Source: Alnus glutinosa (lineage: Eukaryota > Streptophyta > Magnoliopsida > Fagales > Betulaceae). From it: DNA of 64,000 nucleotides. Under the pieces are notes generated by a model. That model made no database searches, had not been told where the DNA came from, and saw only the letters and a program-made list of their open reading frames with translations. Below, one piece after another: positions 37,531 to 50,682 of this stretch; the first letter of the stretch is position 1, and the number at the start of each line of letters is the position of its first letter. Where the stretch lies: assembly GCF_958979055.1 (NCBI RefSeq), contig NC_084898.1:19983124-20047123 (forward strand), read 5' to 3'. Position numbers and translations under genes: made by a program.

Positions 37531-40410
37531 CCACCGTCTAATTAATACAATTCATGGCCATGGATAGGCCTAAGTACTGTGATGATACGATTCTCATATT
37601 ATATATGAATATGCATATTATTGCAATCCCTTTATTATTAAGAAATATTTTCTGATAATTATATGAATACAATCTTTTTATTACTCAAAATTTTTCTTAT
37701 AATTATTAATAACATTAAGATAAAGAGCTTCTATATATATATATTAAAAAAAAAAAATTAATTATTAGATTTGTAGGACTCACATATGAGTTGTTAATCT
37801 ATAAGTTTTCAAGCTCCGGTCAACCTCGAACACTGGCTCAGTATGCCACCCATTTATCTAAGAAAATCTATCCGAAGACAAAAACAGGAAATTAAAAGAT
37901 AACGCGTTCACGATTAAAAGCACAATTTTGTTGAAAAAATCTCGCTAATTATTATTAACCAACTAATCAAGGGCCTACGTACAAACTGATTGAGAGAAGT
38001 AATTGACGTCGATCTACAGTTTGGGAGTGCTCTAATTAAGGTCTAAGGCCCCAGAAATATCGCTTTTTTACATATATACAAGATGATTTAATTAGCTTTC
38101 CTTAATTTCTATTCTATTACCATGTCAATTTCTTTAACAAAAATAAATTTAAACGTTCCTGTAATACTCTCCAACACGCGCTATTGAAGCAGAGCAAAAT
38201 ATTATTGGGTTAAAAATGTGGTTTATTAACTTTATTTTTTATCTCTTATAATTTATTTTGTATCGTAAATGATTTCTTGTTTATGGCTAAAGATTTGATG
38301 AAAGTTCTTACGTTCCACATCACTAGCCTTAAAAAATTGACATGTGTCCCTATGATTGATTAAAAAAATTAAAAATAATTTTTTTTTTTAAAAAAAACTT
38401 TTAATAAAAGTTCATTGGGGGTGGTTCGGTCACACCCAAAGAGCAAAATGGCGGTTGCCGAAACCACCCCCACAAGGCCAAAAAAAAAAAAATCGTCTTT
38501 GGGTTTGGCCCTGCGTAACAACCCCCATTTTGCTTAAAGGGCTGGTCTGGGAGTGGCCGAACTAGCCATGGCTCATGGGACACGATTCAGTTTCTTAATG
38601 ATGTTGATGTAGACTTTTGTCAATTTTTGGACAGAAGTACCATCTTTATTTTTATCCATAAACAGTATACCATATTTGAAAAAAAATAAAATAAAAAACC
38701 AACAGCAAAAAAAAAAAATAAAGTGTTTAAACCATGTATCAAGGTCAAAGAGCCCAATTAGAAAAAAAAAAAAAAAGAAAAAAAAAAGTCAAGAACCCAA
38801 CATTTCTTTTAGAAAAAAGTACATATAATCCCCTCAAACTACCATCACATTGTCAATGTCCCTCAAACTACCAATTGTGTCAATCTCCCCTCCAAACTAC
38901 CGAAAAATGTCAATGTTCTTCTAATGACAAATAATATTCATAAATTATTATGTTTTTTAAAAAATAAACTAAAAAAATTATTAAAAAAAAATCTAAAATA
39001 AAAATAAAAAGTAAAAATGGGTTTTTCTTTTCTTTTTTTTCTTTTTTTTTAAATTATTTTTTCGTTTGTTTTTTTTAAAAAAAAAAAATCGTTCTTTTTC
39101 ATTATTTTTAATTTTTTTTTTCGAATTTATAAAGACATTTTTGTTTTATTGAAAAAAGTTAGGATCATTTTTATCTTTTTGTTGCTCTTAAGGAGACATT
39201 GACATTTTTTAATAGTTTGAAAAGGGATAGCAGAGCCAGCATTGCAACTTTGGGGGCAAGACACGATTGAAAAAAAAAAATTTGGGGGGACAAATATAAA
39301 AAAATAAAAAATTTTAGAGGTAAGATTTTAATTTTTTTTCCTTGAGAAAACCTTGGGCCTTGGGGTCCCTTGGGTGGGCAGGCTCCCCAAGACTCTATGT
39401 GGCTTTTGCCACTGGATAAAACTAGTAGTTCGAGATATATTGACAATAAAATAGTAGTTTGAAAAAATTAATTTTATTTTTTATCTATAAGAAACAAAAA
39501 GATAAAAAAAGCAAAAGAACGAATCAAAGTTACAGTTGACGTGACCAAATCTTCACACTGCACATGGGAAAAGCGGAACAGTGTATATGAGATTTATCAT
39601 TACAAATACTCAACAACTCTCAAATCTCTCTCAATCGATCTCAAACAAGAAAAAGAGAAAGCTTTTGGGGAAATACCGAGAGGCGAGAAAGCTGAGAGAC
39701 CACAGTCCGTCGGTCTGCCCGTGCGTCCACTTTCCACGCGCCACCGCTCAGTGCAACGTGAGTTATCTGTTCCTTTGCTACTCCTCTGTTCCTCTGTTAA
39801 TTACTTTGTGTAGTCTCTGATTTGTGGCTTTGCATGCAAAGCCACTTTAGGAACCAAAATATGGTTCAGCTTTCGAAATTTGGAGCTTTTTTTTGGAAAG
39901 AAATAATCGTAAGAGAGCAGGTGGGGTGGGAATGAAGGTGGTGAACCGGTGGTGCAAGCCACCGTCTGGGTCACTGGGCGAGTTTTCTAATAGAGTATAG
40001 AAGTAGAAGTTGTAGATAAGTCTGCAAGTCTTTTCCAAATTCCAGTAGAGTTATACAATTCTGTAGGGGAAATATATTTGTACAAACTCTATTTTTTTTA
40101 AAAAAAATACTCACATTTCTTATGGAAACATAGACCTATCCATGTGAGATGGGTCTCACATGGTCCACACTAAATGAAGTGTACAAATGGCACTCTTAGA
40201 ACTTTAACAAAAAGACAAAAGCTTATGACTAATACTCTGTACAACTTTGATTTGGTTTTAATCAGACCGTCTTATTTTTTGGTTTTACGATATCTTGTTC
40301 TCACATCTCCATCTCTTATTTAGTCGATCGACGACCAAAACGATGTGGTTCGATTGGTTGCATGGTGTTTGCAAATCTTGAAATGAAGAGGCACAATATT
40401 TGACCTTGAA
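37531..40410. other. Intergenic region upstream of CYP82 C
   Basis: It is colinear with the region upstream of copy B. A GGGGTGG-palindrome block lies at about 38,412-38,540. A segment at about 39,170-39,850, including a CT-rich, leader-like patch around 39,600-39,790, has no counterpart in unit B. No protein-like frame was recognised. Confidence 0.55.
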
Positions 40411-40444
40411 TATATACAAGCTAGGGACTGCCCGCAACAGAACC

Positions 40445-42525
40445 ATGCACCTTCTCCCAAAACCTCTATCCAGAAGTATGCTCTTTCCTCATGCATCCTC
40501 TGCAACTTTCATGGCCAGTATCTTCGCCTTTTTTCTGTTCCTCTTCTTTCTATTATGGATATTAAGAAGGGCCCAAATAACTGCTCGTAAAACAACACTT
40601 CCACCACAAGCCGGTGGCGCGTGGCCTTTGATTGGCCACCTCCACCAATTACGAGGGACAACACCGGCCCATATAACATTGGGTAACATGGCCGATAAGT
40701 ATGGATCGATCTTCACTATCCGGCTGGGCGTACATCGGGCTCTGATAGTGAGCAGTTGGGAGATAGCAAAAGAGTGCTTCACCACTAATGACAAAGCCTT
40801 TGCCAGCCGTCCAAAAGCTATAGCTACACAACTCATGGGCTACAACTATGCCATGTTTGGGTTTAGCCCTTACGGTCCTTACTGGCGCCAAGTGCGTAAA
40901 ATAGCCACCCTCGAGCTCCTATCAAACCACCGCCTTGAGATGTTCAAAGACATCCGAGTGTCTGAGGTAAATACATCTATAAAAGAGATATATGAGGTCT
41001 GGGTCAAGAACAAAAACATGTTGGTAGAGATGAAGAGATGGTTTGGGTCCACAACCCTGAATGTTTTATTTAGGATGGTTGTAGGGAAGCGATTTGATGG
41101 GACTGCAACCAAGGATGAGATTAATGAAGATAACGATCAGTGGCAGAAGTCAGTAAGAGATTTCGTTGAGTTGAGTGGTACGTTTGTGGTAGCGGATGTT
41201 CTTCCTTACTTGAGGTGGTTGGACTTGGGAGGGCACGAGAGGGCCATGAAGCGAACTGCAAAAGAATTTGATGATGTCGTTGAAGGTTGGTTAGAAGAAC
41301 ATAAGCAAAGGAAAGTTTATGGTGAGGCAAAGGGACACCAAGACTTTATGGATGTGATATTGTCTATTGTTACTGACGACGAAGATATCTCTAATTATGA
41401 TGCTGATACAATCACTAAAGCTACATGTCTGGTAAGCTTTTGATATAACCTATAACTAACTTCACATGCATGTATACGACAAGATGCATGTTCCTTGAAT
41501 ATTATTAACATGCATGAATATTTCGTTAAGTAGAGTGATTATCATTGATCAACTAGCTAGCTAGTATTAAATTAATAGGCATAGGCATCATAGAGTTCAT
41601 AGTTGTTTGGTAAACATTTTGATCATGCATCCAAGAGAATTAAGGATCATCAAGTCCATGACGAGAAAAATAACAGTCAAATTAATATATATAATTGGCT
41701 TAACAATGTGAGGGAAGAAGTACTGTTGGTTTATGGAAATTCTTCGTTTTAACAAAACAGAAGAAGTATATTGGTGGATATCCCCCGTGTTGTCAGGTTG
41801 TGAAACTATTTGGTTAAGTCTATCCAAAGGCTAGTGGTCCAATATTCAAACTTTTTTTGCCTAACCATCTAAAACTTCGACTTTGGTACTTTTGCAGGCC
41901 CTTATCCTAGCGGGCACAGATACAACAACAGTAACAATGACATGGTCTCTCTCTTTGCTTCTTAACAACCGGGAAGCCCTAAAGAAAGCACAACAAGAAT
42001 TAGATGTCCAGATTGGCAGGGAGAGGCAAGTAAATGAATCCGACATGAAAAACCTGGTCTATCTCCAAGCTATCCTTAAAGAAACAATGCGTTTATACCC
42101 CGCCGTACCGCTCTCTGTCCCCCACGAATCCATGGAAGACTGCACTTTGGCTGGCTATCACGTTCCAACAGGCACACGACTTTTTGTTAATCTCTCAAAG
42201 CTCCATCGAGACCCACGTGTGTGGTCTGATCCAAATGAATTTCGGCCAGAAAGATTCCTTACAACCCATCTGGATGTTGACGCTAGGGGCCAGCATTTCG
42301 AGTTTATACCATGCATTTGGCACCGGCAGAAGAGGGTGCGTGGGAATTTCTCTTGCATTGCAAGTTATGCAACTCACACTTGCTACCTTGTTGCACGCTT
42401 TTGAAATTACAACCCCATCAAATGAGCCCGTGGACATGACTGAGAAAGTCGGAATTACCAACATGAAAACCACACCACTTGAAGTCCATCTCACTCCACG
42501 CCTTCCTACCCAAGTATATGCATGA
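40445..42525 (+). pseudogene. CYP82: CYP82-family cytochrome P450, copy C, frameshifted before the haem loop
   Basis: Exon 1 is 40,445-41,431 (329 codons, the same length as copy B), the intron 41,432-41,897 and exon 2 41,898-42,525. The I-helix AGTDTTT, KETMR and PERF are intact. At 42,312-42,315 there are 4 extra bases (copy B reads ATACCATTTGG, copy C ATACCATGCATTTGG), which shift the frame right before the haem loop. The predicted product loses the cysteine ligand and ends at 42,404. Downstream, [10 protein letters not shown] and the C-terminus remain in the other frame. Splice sites are intact. Unless the assembly is wrong at this point, the gene makes no functional P450. The intron lacks the foldback insertion of A and B. 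Confidence 0.88.
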
Positions 42526-43355
42526 TTTGATTAATTAGTATATATTTGGGTGTACTAATAATACATATATATGCATGAAAATTGGAATCATGTACCAGAG
42601 TTCTTAGACATAAAGTATCTAAATTAATATTATGTTGTCAACAAAAATATATACATGCATGCATGTATGGGCTTTGTTAAATGGAGAGGCGTCACTGGGG
42701 CGTCCTAAAGTGCTTAAAAACAGTGTTATAAATGTTTTTTTTTTTTTTTTTTTTTTTTTGCAGCTGCATCTGCCATGCCCAACTAATGGGCTGTATTTTG
42801 CAATATCAATGATAAATAAGCTACAAAGTCTTTTTTTTTTTTTTTAAAGAATCATATTATGATTTTAGTGGAGATATTTTTTATATATAAGAATCATATT
42901 ATAAGAACCACGTCTCAGACTAACTGGGAAGCTGATAAAATGCGAGTACTTTTTGCCTTCTGCATATTGTTCTGTTTTCTCTCTTGTTGTTTCATTATAT
43001 CTGGGTTTTGTATTTCGGTTTCTCTTTTCTTGTCAGTAAATGGTTTCTCGTATTGTTTTCTGTTTGATTTGGGGTTCTGGGTTTCTGTGGGTTCTGTTTG
43101 TTTTTTCAGTGTTTTGATTCTAGGTTTGATCTTTGAGCTCCATCACAGTATAGTACTCAAATCACAAACAAAATCAATCTTGAAAATCTAAACTAAGATT
43201 AACAGAAACAAAAGAATCCATTAACAAATAAATGTCTTACAACATGACCAGCAGAATCCATTGAACAAAATTACAAAAACATTCAAAGTTAAGACAGTGC
43301 ACTGTCACAAAATTACAAAAGCATTTTGTCTATACCCTTGAACTGAATTTCAAAT
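42526..43355. other. Spacer between CYP82 C and F-box C
   Basis: It is the same spacer as 1,866-2,782, with T tracts and AT-rich DNA. No gene was found. Confidence 0.65.
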
Positions 43356-45196
43356 TCAGCAGCTTTCCTCAGACGAAGTATAAAAATCCGACGCCAGATC
43401 GCTAATTTCTTCCACCAAAATGAGAGGTTTGACTTCTTCTCGCAGCTCGAATTTTGCACACCCATAAATTGTGTTAGAAGAACATAGAGGGCCTGAATGA
43501 TCCTCTGTAAAATAAACTAAAACAAACAAATTATTCTTTAACAGATAAGCTTAATTAAGCTTAAGAGCATGGAAGCAACACCAACTAGTCTCCACTCCAG
43601 AAAATATAAAACATATCACATGCAACATTTATTAAAATTGCAGATTGGATATCTTTCCCATGTCTCCATAGCAAACCTCCACCAATGCAACAATGTTCCT
43701 AACAACAGAGAGTAAAGTTGGTTTTATTGCATACAAAATCAGAAGAAAAAAAAATGCAGCTTAAAGTTTAATATATCATGTCATTATCGATCTTGATTAA
43801 AGCAGATATGCAATGCAAAACAGCAAAATTTTACCTTGATTTGACATCCAGCACCTCTACATTGTCTCCCATCACAGCATCCTTGAGCAAACTGAAGTTT
43901 GGAATACAAACAACTGCCTCAAAGTTTGATTCACTTCCACGAATCTTAAAATACTTGTGTTCTTTTCTTGAAGGGTCATAATAAAGCAGGCAGTTGCGAG
44001 CATGGTACATCAGTATTGCTCCATTCTTAAACTTCTTCAATGGATGATATAAACTATGAGGCCATCGTTGTTCAGTCTCAGTATTAATAGAAAACACTTT
44101 ACTCCAAGATTCTCGGACCCCATGCTTCTTCATCGCCCATATGCAAACACGGCCAAACTCAGCAGCATCACATATGCAGAGATGACCATTTAAAACACCC
44201 ATGCTTATGAGCTTTATATCCTTTCTACCAAAGAAGTTATACTTAAGTGGGGGAGCTGGAATTAATTGGAATTGCTCATTATAAACGTCAAAAGAAACAA
44301 TTTTGAAATCCGCCTTCGTGAATTCAGGACGAAACCAATGAACTGCACCATTCAGGTAGGTGGGAAATTTTATTCCATATAGCATGAAGGGAGCAAATGC
44401 CACACTTCTCCTCGATCTAGTCCCAAGTGTGTGTATCTCAGCCACCTTATCGCCATACTCTTTCCTCCCACTAATGGGATCACAAATCTGTTGAGTGAAA
44501 ATTCTTATCACCTTATATTGTTTAGTTCTTGGACTGAAGCCCAGACAAGAATCAATTTTCTCTCTAGGTTTCTCAACCTTGCTTGCTGCTGGAAGTTTGA
44601 TGAATTCTCCAGTCATTGGATTGCATACAACAACAGGGTTGTTTTGTTTGGGTTCAGACAAGCAAAGCAACCCTTCACACGGGTTCACTATGCCAAACTT
44701 GTGATCATTGGGGCTTTTTGAGGCAATGAAACACTTCTTCTTGCTTACTCCACCTTTAGGATTAAGCTTCACACTGGCAGTGACATCATCTCTGCTGTTG
44801 AGTACCATCTTGGCATCACGTAATGGAAGCTTAACTTTGGTGACAAGTTTCATGTTTACATGAAGGTCACACTGAGGGCAACCGGCATCACAAAATAAAC
44901 ACCCCAGATCGAAATTTTCATGTTCAAGCTCAACAAGGTGGATGCTTCTTGAAACACGTTTAGGATCATTGGTTCGAAAATTCGCAAATTCGGAACTGGC
45001 TGGGTATACGATTGCGCCAAGGTTTGCATACGCACCTGCAATTGAGAATTGTCTTCATGGGAAGTTGAAGCAGAATTGTGAGAAAGACGGGTTCTGGGAG
45101 GTCTGTTATGCTTCGAATTCCTTCATTGGCAACATCCTCTGCTTCCTTGTCGCCATTTTGGGCATCAGAGGCTGTTGAACTTCTTTTTCTTTTCAT
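43356..45196 (-). pseudogene. F-box protein gene, copy C, frameshifted
   Basis: Exon 1 runs from ATG 45,196 to 43,835 and exon 2 from 43,461 to 43,356. The F-box (TDLPEPVFLTILLQLP ... CKPWRN) is intact. Relative to copy A there is a net loss of 29 bp near 44,970-45,000, so the N-terminal frame stops at 44,966 after about 76 codons. The rest (about 340 codons with the FBA-type features CEGLLCLSE, VVVCNPMTGE and GAVHWF) is open in another frame. The intron acceptor is TTATGG where copy A has TTATAG, so exon 2 could not be joined normally. It could yield a bare F-box peptide from the 5' frame. It supplies the empty site for the LTR insertion of copy A. Confidence 0.87.
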
Positions 45197-46051
45197 GGCT
45201 ATTACATACGAACATAGGTTGGAGGGTAAGTAGATAACACATTACACTAAAAGAGTTTTTTATATTGACAATTTTAATCGATTATTATTCATCCAAAAAA
45301 AAATTTTAATCGATGATCTACCCAAATATAGGCTAATGCATTAATCAACGACCTTAACTGAGAAACTAAATTTCCTCAACCTTGTTTTTTTCGGCGTAAA
45401 ATGTTTTTTGTCCGCGAGACAGAGCGAGATGACGAACATGAGGTGCAGGGAAAGAGAGGGGGAGAGATTAAAATTCAGTGCAATTATTTGTCCATATTAC
45501 TTACAATTTGGGCAGGCAATTGAGAAGGGGACTTTGTGGGATCTACCTGTTCAGAGAGTTATGCCCCATAAGAGGCACTCTTACACTAGCCCACATGAAG
45601 GGGTGGGAAAGTGACGGAAAATAATTTACGCAGAAGTGTAAAACATTTGACGCATAATGAAGATTATTTTTCTTAATCAACTAAAAACATATTCAGGTTG
45701 ACCAATATTTTACGCTAAGCAGACACTCAAAATTAGAAAAAACATTTTTCATAAAATATTTTACGTCAAAACAAACGAAAAAAAACTAAATCAAACTAAC
45801 CCTTAAATCATTTACACTGAAATAACTTAACTACGTCCATAGTAAATCAATCCAATGAATCAAAAAACTTGATTTGTACTTTGCATGGATTTCCCTTTTC
45901 TTGAATCATGGAAGTAACAGCAAGAAACTCGAACAAAGAGCAGCAGAAACCAAAATCGACTTAATTTAAACAATTCAATATATCTTAAAGCCCACCTAAT
46001 AATCAGTTTGGCTGTCAAAAAACAAATTAAAAAATACAATTAAAAAAAAAA
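45197..46051. promoter_or_regulatory. Upstream region of F-box C
   Basis: It is homologous to 12,518-13,115 and 50,683-51,460. It includes the single CTTAAAGC that is the hAT empty site (near 45,985). No gene was found. Confidence 0.55.
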
Positions 46052-46470
46052 GGGAAAACTTCAATTTACCCCCATGAAGTTGTCACCGATTTGCAATTCA
46101 ACCACCAATGTTTCAATTTTGTTAATTGCACCCCATTAAGTTTAAAAAAATTTCAATCCACCCCATTCCGTCCAATTGAGCCGTCTGAAGAAACGGAAGT
46201 GGACCCACGTGAGTGGCACATGTGATTTTTTGTCCAAAGTTGACAAAAATACCCTTACTGAAACGACAGCATTTTGCCAAAACACTACCGTTTTATTAAG
46301 GGCATTTTCGGTAAGTCAGGACAATTTCGTTAATTCAGACGGATCAATTGGACGGATTGGCTGAATTGAAATTTTTTGAAACTTTATGGGGTGCAATTGA
46401 CGAAATTGAAACATTGGTGGTTGAATTGCAAATCGGTGACAACTTCATGGGGGTAAATTGAAGTTTTCCC
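46052..46470. mobile_element. MITE with long terminal inverted repeats
   Basis: It begins GGGAAAACTTCAATTTACCC and ends in the exact reverse complement, with arms of roughly 100 bp. It is flanked by A-runs that could be a 9-10-bp duplication. Unit D lacks it (near 51,455-51,465). The central 200 bp is non-coding. Mutator-like origin is possible but not proven. Confidence 0.78.
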
Positions 46471-46599
46471 AAAAAAAAAAAGAAAAGAGAAACTCAGAAC
46501 CCAGTAAACAAGTTCCAAGTTCTCTTTTTCACTGATACATTTTCTCATAAACCAAACAGAACATATAAGTAATTTTTTTTTTTTTTAAAAAAAAAAACA

Positions 46600-47010
46600 A
46601 TAAAAGAAAACTTCACTCAACCCCTTAACTTCTATCATTTTTCCAGTTTCCTTTCAAAATTTTAAAACTTTTAATTTAGTGTATCTAATTTTCAATTTTT
46701 TTGCAATTTCATCTTTCCTGTTAAGATTTGAGGTTAAATCAGATAGTCAAATAGTAAAATAACATTTATGCCCCTGTAAATTTTATAAAATTATCCTTAA
46801 ATTACAATTAATTTTTCTTTTCTTTTCTTTTCATTTTTTTTTTAAATAAGGGTATTTTGAAATCTTCTTACCCTTCCGTTAAGATTTTTCGTTATCCTAA
46901 TGGAGGGGTGAGATTGCAAATTTTTTAAAGTTCGTTACGTTAAATTGATAGTTTTTGAACTTGGAGAAAAACAGTTCAACAAGTTAAAGTGAAGTTCCCC
47001 TTTAGAGAAC
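46600..47010. mobile_element. Older MITE-like element shared by units C and D
   Basis: The ends are imperfectly inverted (ACTTCACT...CCCCTTAACTT versus AAGTTAAAGTGAAGTT). It is present in unit D at about 51,598-51,962, so it is older than the duplication. No coding capacity was found. Confidence 0.5.
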
Positions 47011-47425
47011 AACGAAAAAAATGACCCATTTACTACTTTCCCCTCTTTTTCCTTTTTGTTCTGCCAAAAAAAAAAAAAGGAAATTAATTTCAAGCTCATT
47101 TAGAAAACAATAACGTTAGACATTTTCATTGCCTTCTCTCATTCAACCATGCATGATTGAAAAAAAAAAAAAAAAAAAAAAATCTAGTTGAGGTTTGAAA
47201 TTCTGAATATAGATAGATCGAAATGCAATGACAAATAGGTTGAGATATAACATAAATGAGAGAAAATACCTATCTCTGAAATTTGTCACCATGAAAGAGA
47301 GAGATGGAAAAGTGAAAACGATGGGGTTACTTTTGGGGAACCGATGGCAAGAGATCAGCACCAAAGTTGGGCGCGGGAAACTAAGCGCCAACACAGAAAA
47401 GCGCGCCAATAGGCAATAGCCTTTT

Positions 47426-47725
47426 GGATCCAGCTTCCATGCGGTAGTTCAAAACTACCGCATGGGTGCTGTACCGTTTTCCACTTAAAAAAATTTGCAA
47501 AATTTTTAATAAATTTAAAAATTATAAAAATAATAATAATTAAAAACAAAAAATATAAAAACCTAAAAATAATTAAGGGGTGGCCGGCCACCCCCTTGGG
47601 CAACGCCGGCCACCCCATTATTGGCCAAGGGGGTGGCCAGACCACCCCCTTTGCCGATCTGGGGTGGACGAACCACCCCAGTCGGCTTTGGGGGTGGTCC
47701 GGCCACCCCCAAAAGGCCAAAAAAG

Positions 47726-47757
<32 letters not shown>

Positions 47758-48397
47758 AGGGGTTTGGGGGGTGGCCGGACCACCCCCAAGGGCCTGGGGA
47801 TGGTTTCGACCACCCCATACGGCCGATATGGGGGTGGCCGAGCCACCCCCAAGGCCTTTGGGGGTGATCCGGTCACCGGCCACCCCCAAAACCCAAACTT
47901 TTTTTTTTTTTTTTTTGGTTTCTAGGCCTTTTAGGGGTGGCCGGACCACCCCCAAGGGCCTGGGGGTGGTTTCGACCACCCCATACGGCCGATATGGGGG
48001 TGGCCGAGCCACCCCCAAGGCCTTTGGGGGTGGTCCGGCCACCCCCAAACCCCTAACCTTTTTTTGTTTTTTTTTGTTTTTTGGCTTTTTGGGGGTGGCC
48101 GGACCACCCCCAAAGCCGACTGGGGTGGACGATCCACCCCAGATCGGCCAAGGGGGTGGTCCAGCCACCCCCTTGGCCAATAATGGGGTGGCCGGCGTTG
48201 CCAAGGGGGTTGCTGGCCACCCCTTAATTTGTTTTAGGTTTTTATATTTTTTGTTTTTAATTATTATTATTTTTATAATTTTTAAATTTAAAAAAAAAAT
48301 TGCAAATTTTTTTTAATGTGCTGTAGTGGAAAACGGTACCGTTTTCCACTACAGCACCCATGCGGTAGTTTTGAACTACCGCATGGAAGCCGAATCC
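47426..48397. mobile_element. Mutator-like non-autonomous element with GGGGTGG palindromes
   Basis: Terminal inverted repeats start GGATCCAGCTTCCATGCGGT (right end reversed: GGATTCGGCTTCCATGCGGT), each with an internal palindrome (GCGGTAGTTCAAAACTACCGC). The flanking duplication ATAGCCTTTT (47,416-47,425 and 48,398-48,407) is 10 bp, in the Mutator range. The 972-bp interior is an inverted repeat about a centre near 47,900, made of GGGGTGGCCGGACCACCCC-type words and poly-A/T. The open frames on both strands are translations of these repeats and not genes. Confidence 0.82.
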
Positions 48398-48407
48398 ATA
48401 GCCTTTT

Positions 48408-49411
48408 ATATTTTTGTGTTTTTTTTTTCTTTTTTTTTTTTAGTATATTGAAATCGGGAAACAAACTGAGTAATCATATCTGTACATTAAGAGTTTATTA
48501 AGTGTCCATAAAAAATAAGATAGCTTTTAAAATTATTATTTGATCAAAATCATCATTTGATCAATCACACGTTCAATGGTAATTTTAAAAACTACATCAT
48601 TTTTTTATGGACATTTAATATACATGTAGAATTACTCAAACAAACTACAAAAGCACGAAGGGACACAACCCTTTTCAGCAAGAAAATGGGGTTAGATCTT
48701 TACAACAACATATGAGAAAATAGGGAAATGAGAGAAATAAGTGGGAATGCATCCAGAATAATATCACATTATCTTCGTCATTTTAATTACAATATTTTAC
48801 ATATTAGACCTTACTTATTAACGGATGAATGTTAAAATATTACATAAATGATTTAATCCATTCATTCTTATTAGTTTAAGTTTTTAAAATAAATAATGAT
48901 TTAACATAATATCAGAATAAAAGTTCTGAATTTAAACATTGTCTCTATCATTTCACTTCTCATCTTAATTAAATATATCACATATTAACACTTACTTATT
49001 GAAAAGAATGTTAAAATATCAATTAAATAAGTAAAATAATCATTTCATATCAGGCTATCAGACACATCACCTATCTTAAACCCATCTTAACTAAATTAAG
49101 TACAAACGACTAAAAGCACTAGAAGCAGCTTCCATTAGATTTTCCTTAAATGGAGAGAACCAAATTACTTTTTACTTTCCTATTCAAATAAATTCCACAA
49201 TAGTTTCTCTTATCTTTTTCCTATACTATTTAAAAATTTTTAAAGTTAAATGTTAGGGAAAGAGAGATGAAAATAAATCACTTAAATTCTATTTCAAATA
49301 AATGCTAGAAGAAAGATAAAGCTTTTTTTTGTATTAAAATAATGTTAAGGGAACCACTTTTACTTCTCTAAATTTAGGGTATAACTTTTAGTACCCTTAG
49401 TATTTCCTTAA
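48408..49411. other. Remainder of unit C
   Basis: AT-rich DNA contains a short inverted repeat (TGTCCATAAAAAATA near 48,502 with TTTTTTTATGGACA near 48,600). The block near 49,115-49,300 is shared with unit B at 21,338-21,500. No gene was found. Confidence 0.55.
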
Positions 49412-49419
49412 TTTAGGGA

Positions 49420-50202
49420 AGAGATAATTTCACCGTTGGTCCCTGTGGTATGCCATAATTATTTTTCACTCCCTATGATTTAAAAAGTGCATGGGAGGTC
49501 CCTGTGGTAAGCAATAATTACAAATCGATCCCTGGCGTCAAATTCCGTTAAATTTTTTGACAGATTCTGTTAAATGCCACGTCAGCGCCACGTCAAACCA
49601 ATAAGAATGCGATACGTGTCAATCTTAATAAATATATATATACTTAATTTTTTTAAAAAAAAAAATTAAAACTAAAATTCACAAAAAAAAAAAACAAAAA
49701 CAAAAGGCAAGGGGTGGCCTGAAGCCACCCCCAGACCATTGGGGGGGCCTACGCGCCACCCCTGGCCATTGGGGAGGCCACGGCCACCCCCAGAGGTGGC
49801 CGAGGGAGGCACGCGGCCACCCCCAGGTCATTGAGGGTGGCTACGCACCACCCCTGGCCATTGGGGGTGGCCGCGCGCCACCCCTTGTTTTTTGTTTTTT
49901 TATTTTTTTTATTTTTATTTTTATTTATTTTTATTTTTTTTAAAAAAAAATAAGTTTATTTTATTATTATTTTTTTTAATAAATTCATTTTTTTATTAAG
50001 ATGGACATGTGGCGCATTCTTATTGGTTTGACGTGGCGCTAACATGAGATTTAACAGAATTTGTCAAAAAAATTAACGGAATTTGACGCCAAGGATCGAT
50101 TTGTAATTATTGCTTACCACATGACCTCCCATGCACTTTTTAAATCATAGAGAGTGAAAAATAATTATGGGATACCACAGGGACCAACGGTACAATTATT
50201 CT
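49420..50202. mobile_element. Inverted-repeat element with GGGGTGG core
   Basis: The ends are AGAGATAATTTCACCGTTGG and, reversed, AGAATAATTGTACCGTTGG, with inverted arms of more than 200 bp. The flanking duplication is TTTAGGGA (49,412-49,419 and 50,203-50,210). The core (about 49,705-49,890) is built from GGGGTGGCC words like those at 47,580-48,215. No coding capacity was found. The 8-bp duplication allows hAT, or Mutator with one base unseen. Confidence 0.75.
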
Positions 50203-50210
50203 TTTAGGGA

Positions 50211-50682
50211 TAACAAAAGAATCTGTTTCAAAAGTTTTTTTAAGATTTTCCTTTACATTTAAGGAATGAGATGAGTTTTAAGAAAATTACTGTTACTACT
50301 TAAAAAAGAAAGAAAGAAAAAAAAGAGTACACGCATATCAACACATATTCTCTCTCTTCAATGGGAGCTGGATATAACACACTGTAAGACGAGTCCCCTC
50401 CATTGCCAAATCATATGATAATTTAACTTCTATTTTTTTTTTTTTTTTGTTACCAGTGGCCTTGTGATAAATGCATCTACAAGTAGTGCACTTGCGTTCA
50501 GAGTTTTAATCCAATGTTCAAGCTTAGTTTGTTTAATTTTTTTTTCGAACATCAATCAAATTTTAATTTATCGTCCATTTAAATAGTTTGTTCAAAATAT
50601 GATATTTTTCGACCTCAAGACACAACTCTTGACCACCTTACACATGTGACAAGGTGGTCCCTTAGCTAGCTTTAGGTTTTTT
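50211..50682. other. Spacer between units C and D
   Basis: AT-rich DNA with poly-T. No gene was found. Confidence 0.5.
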
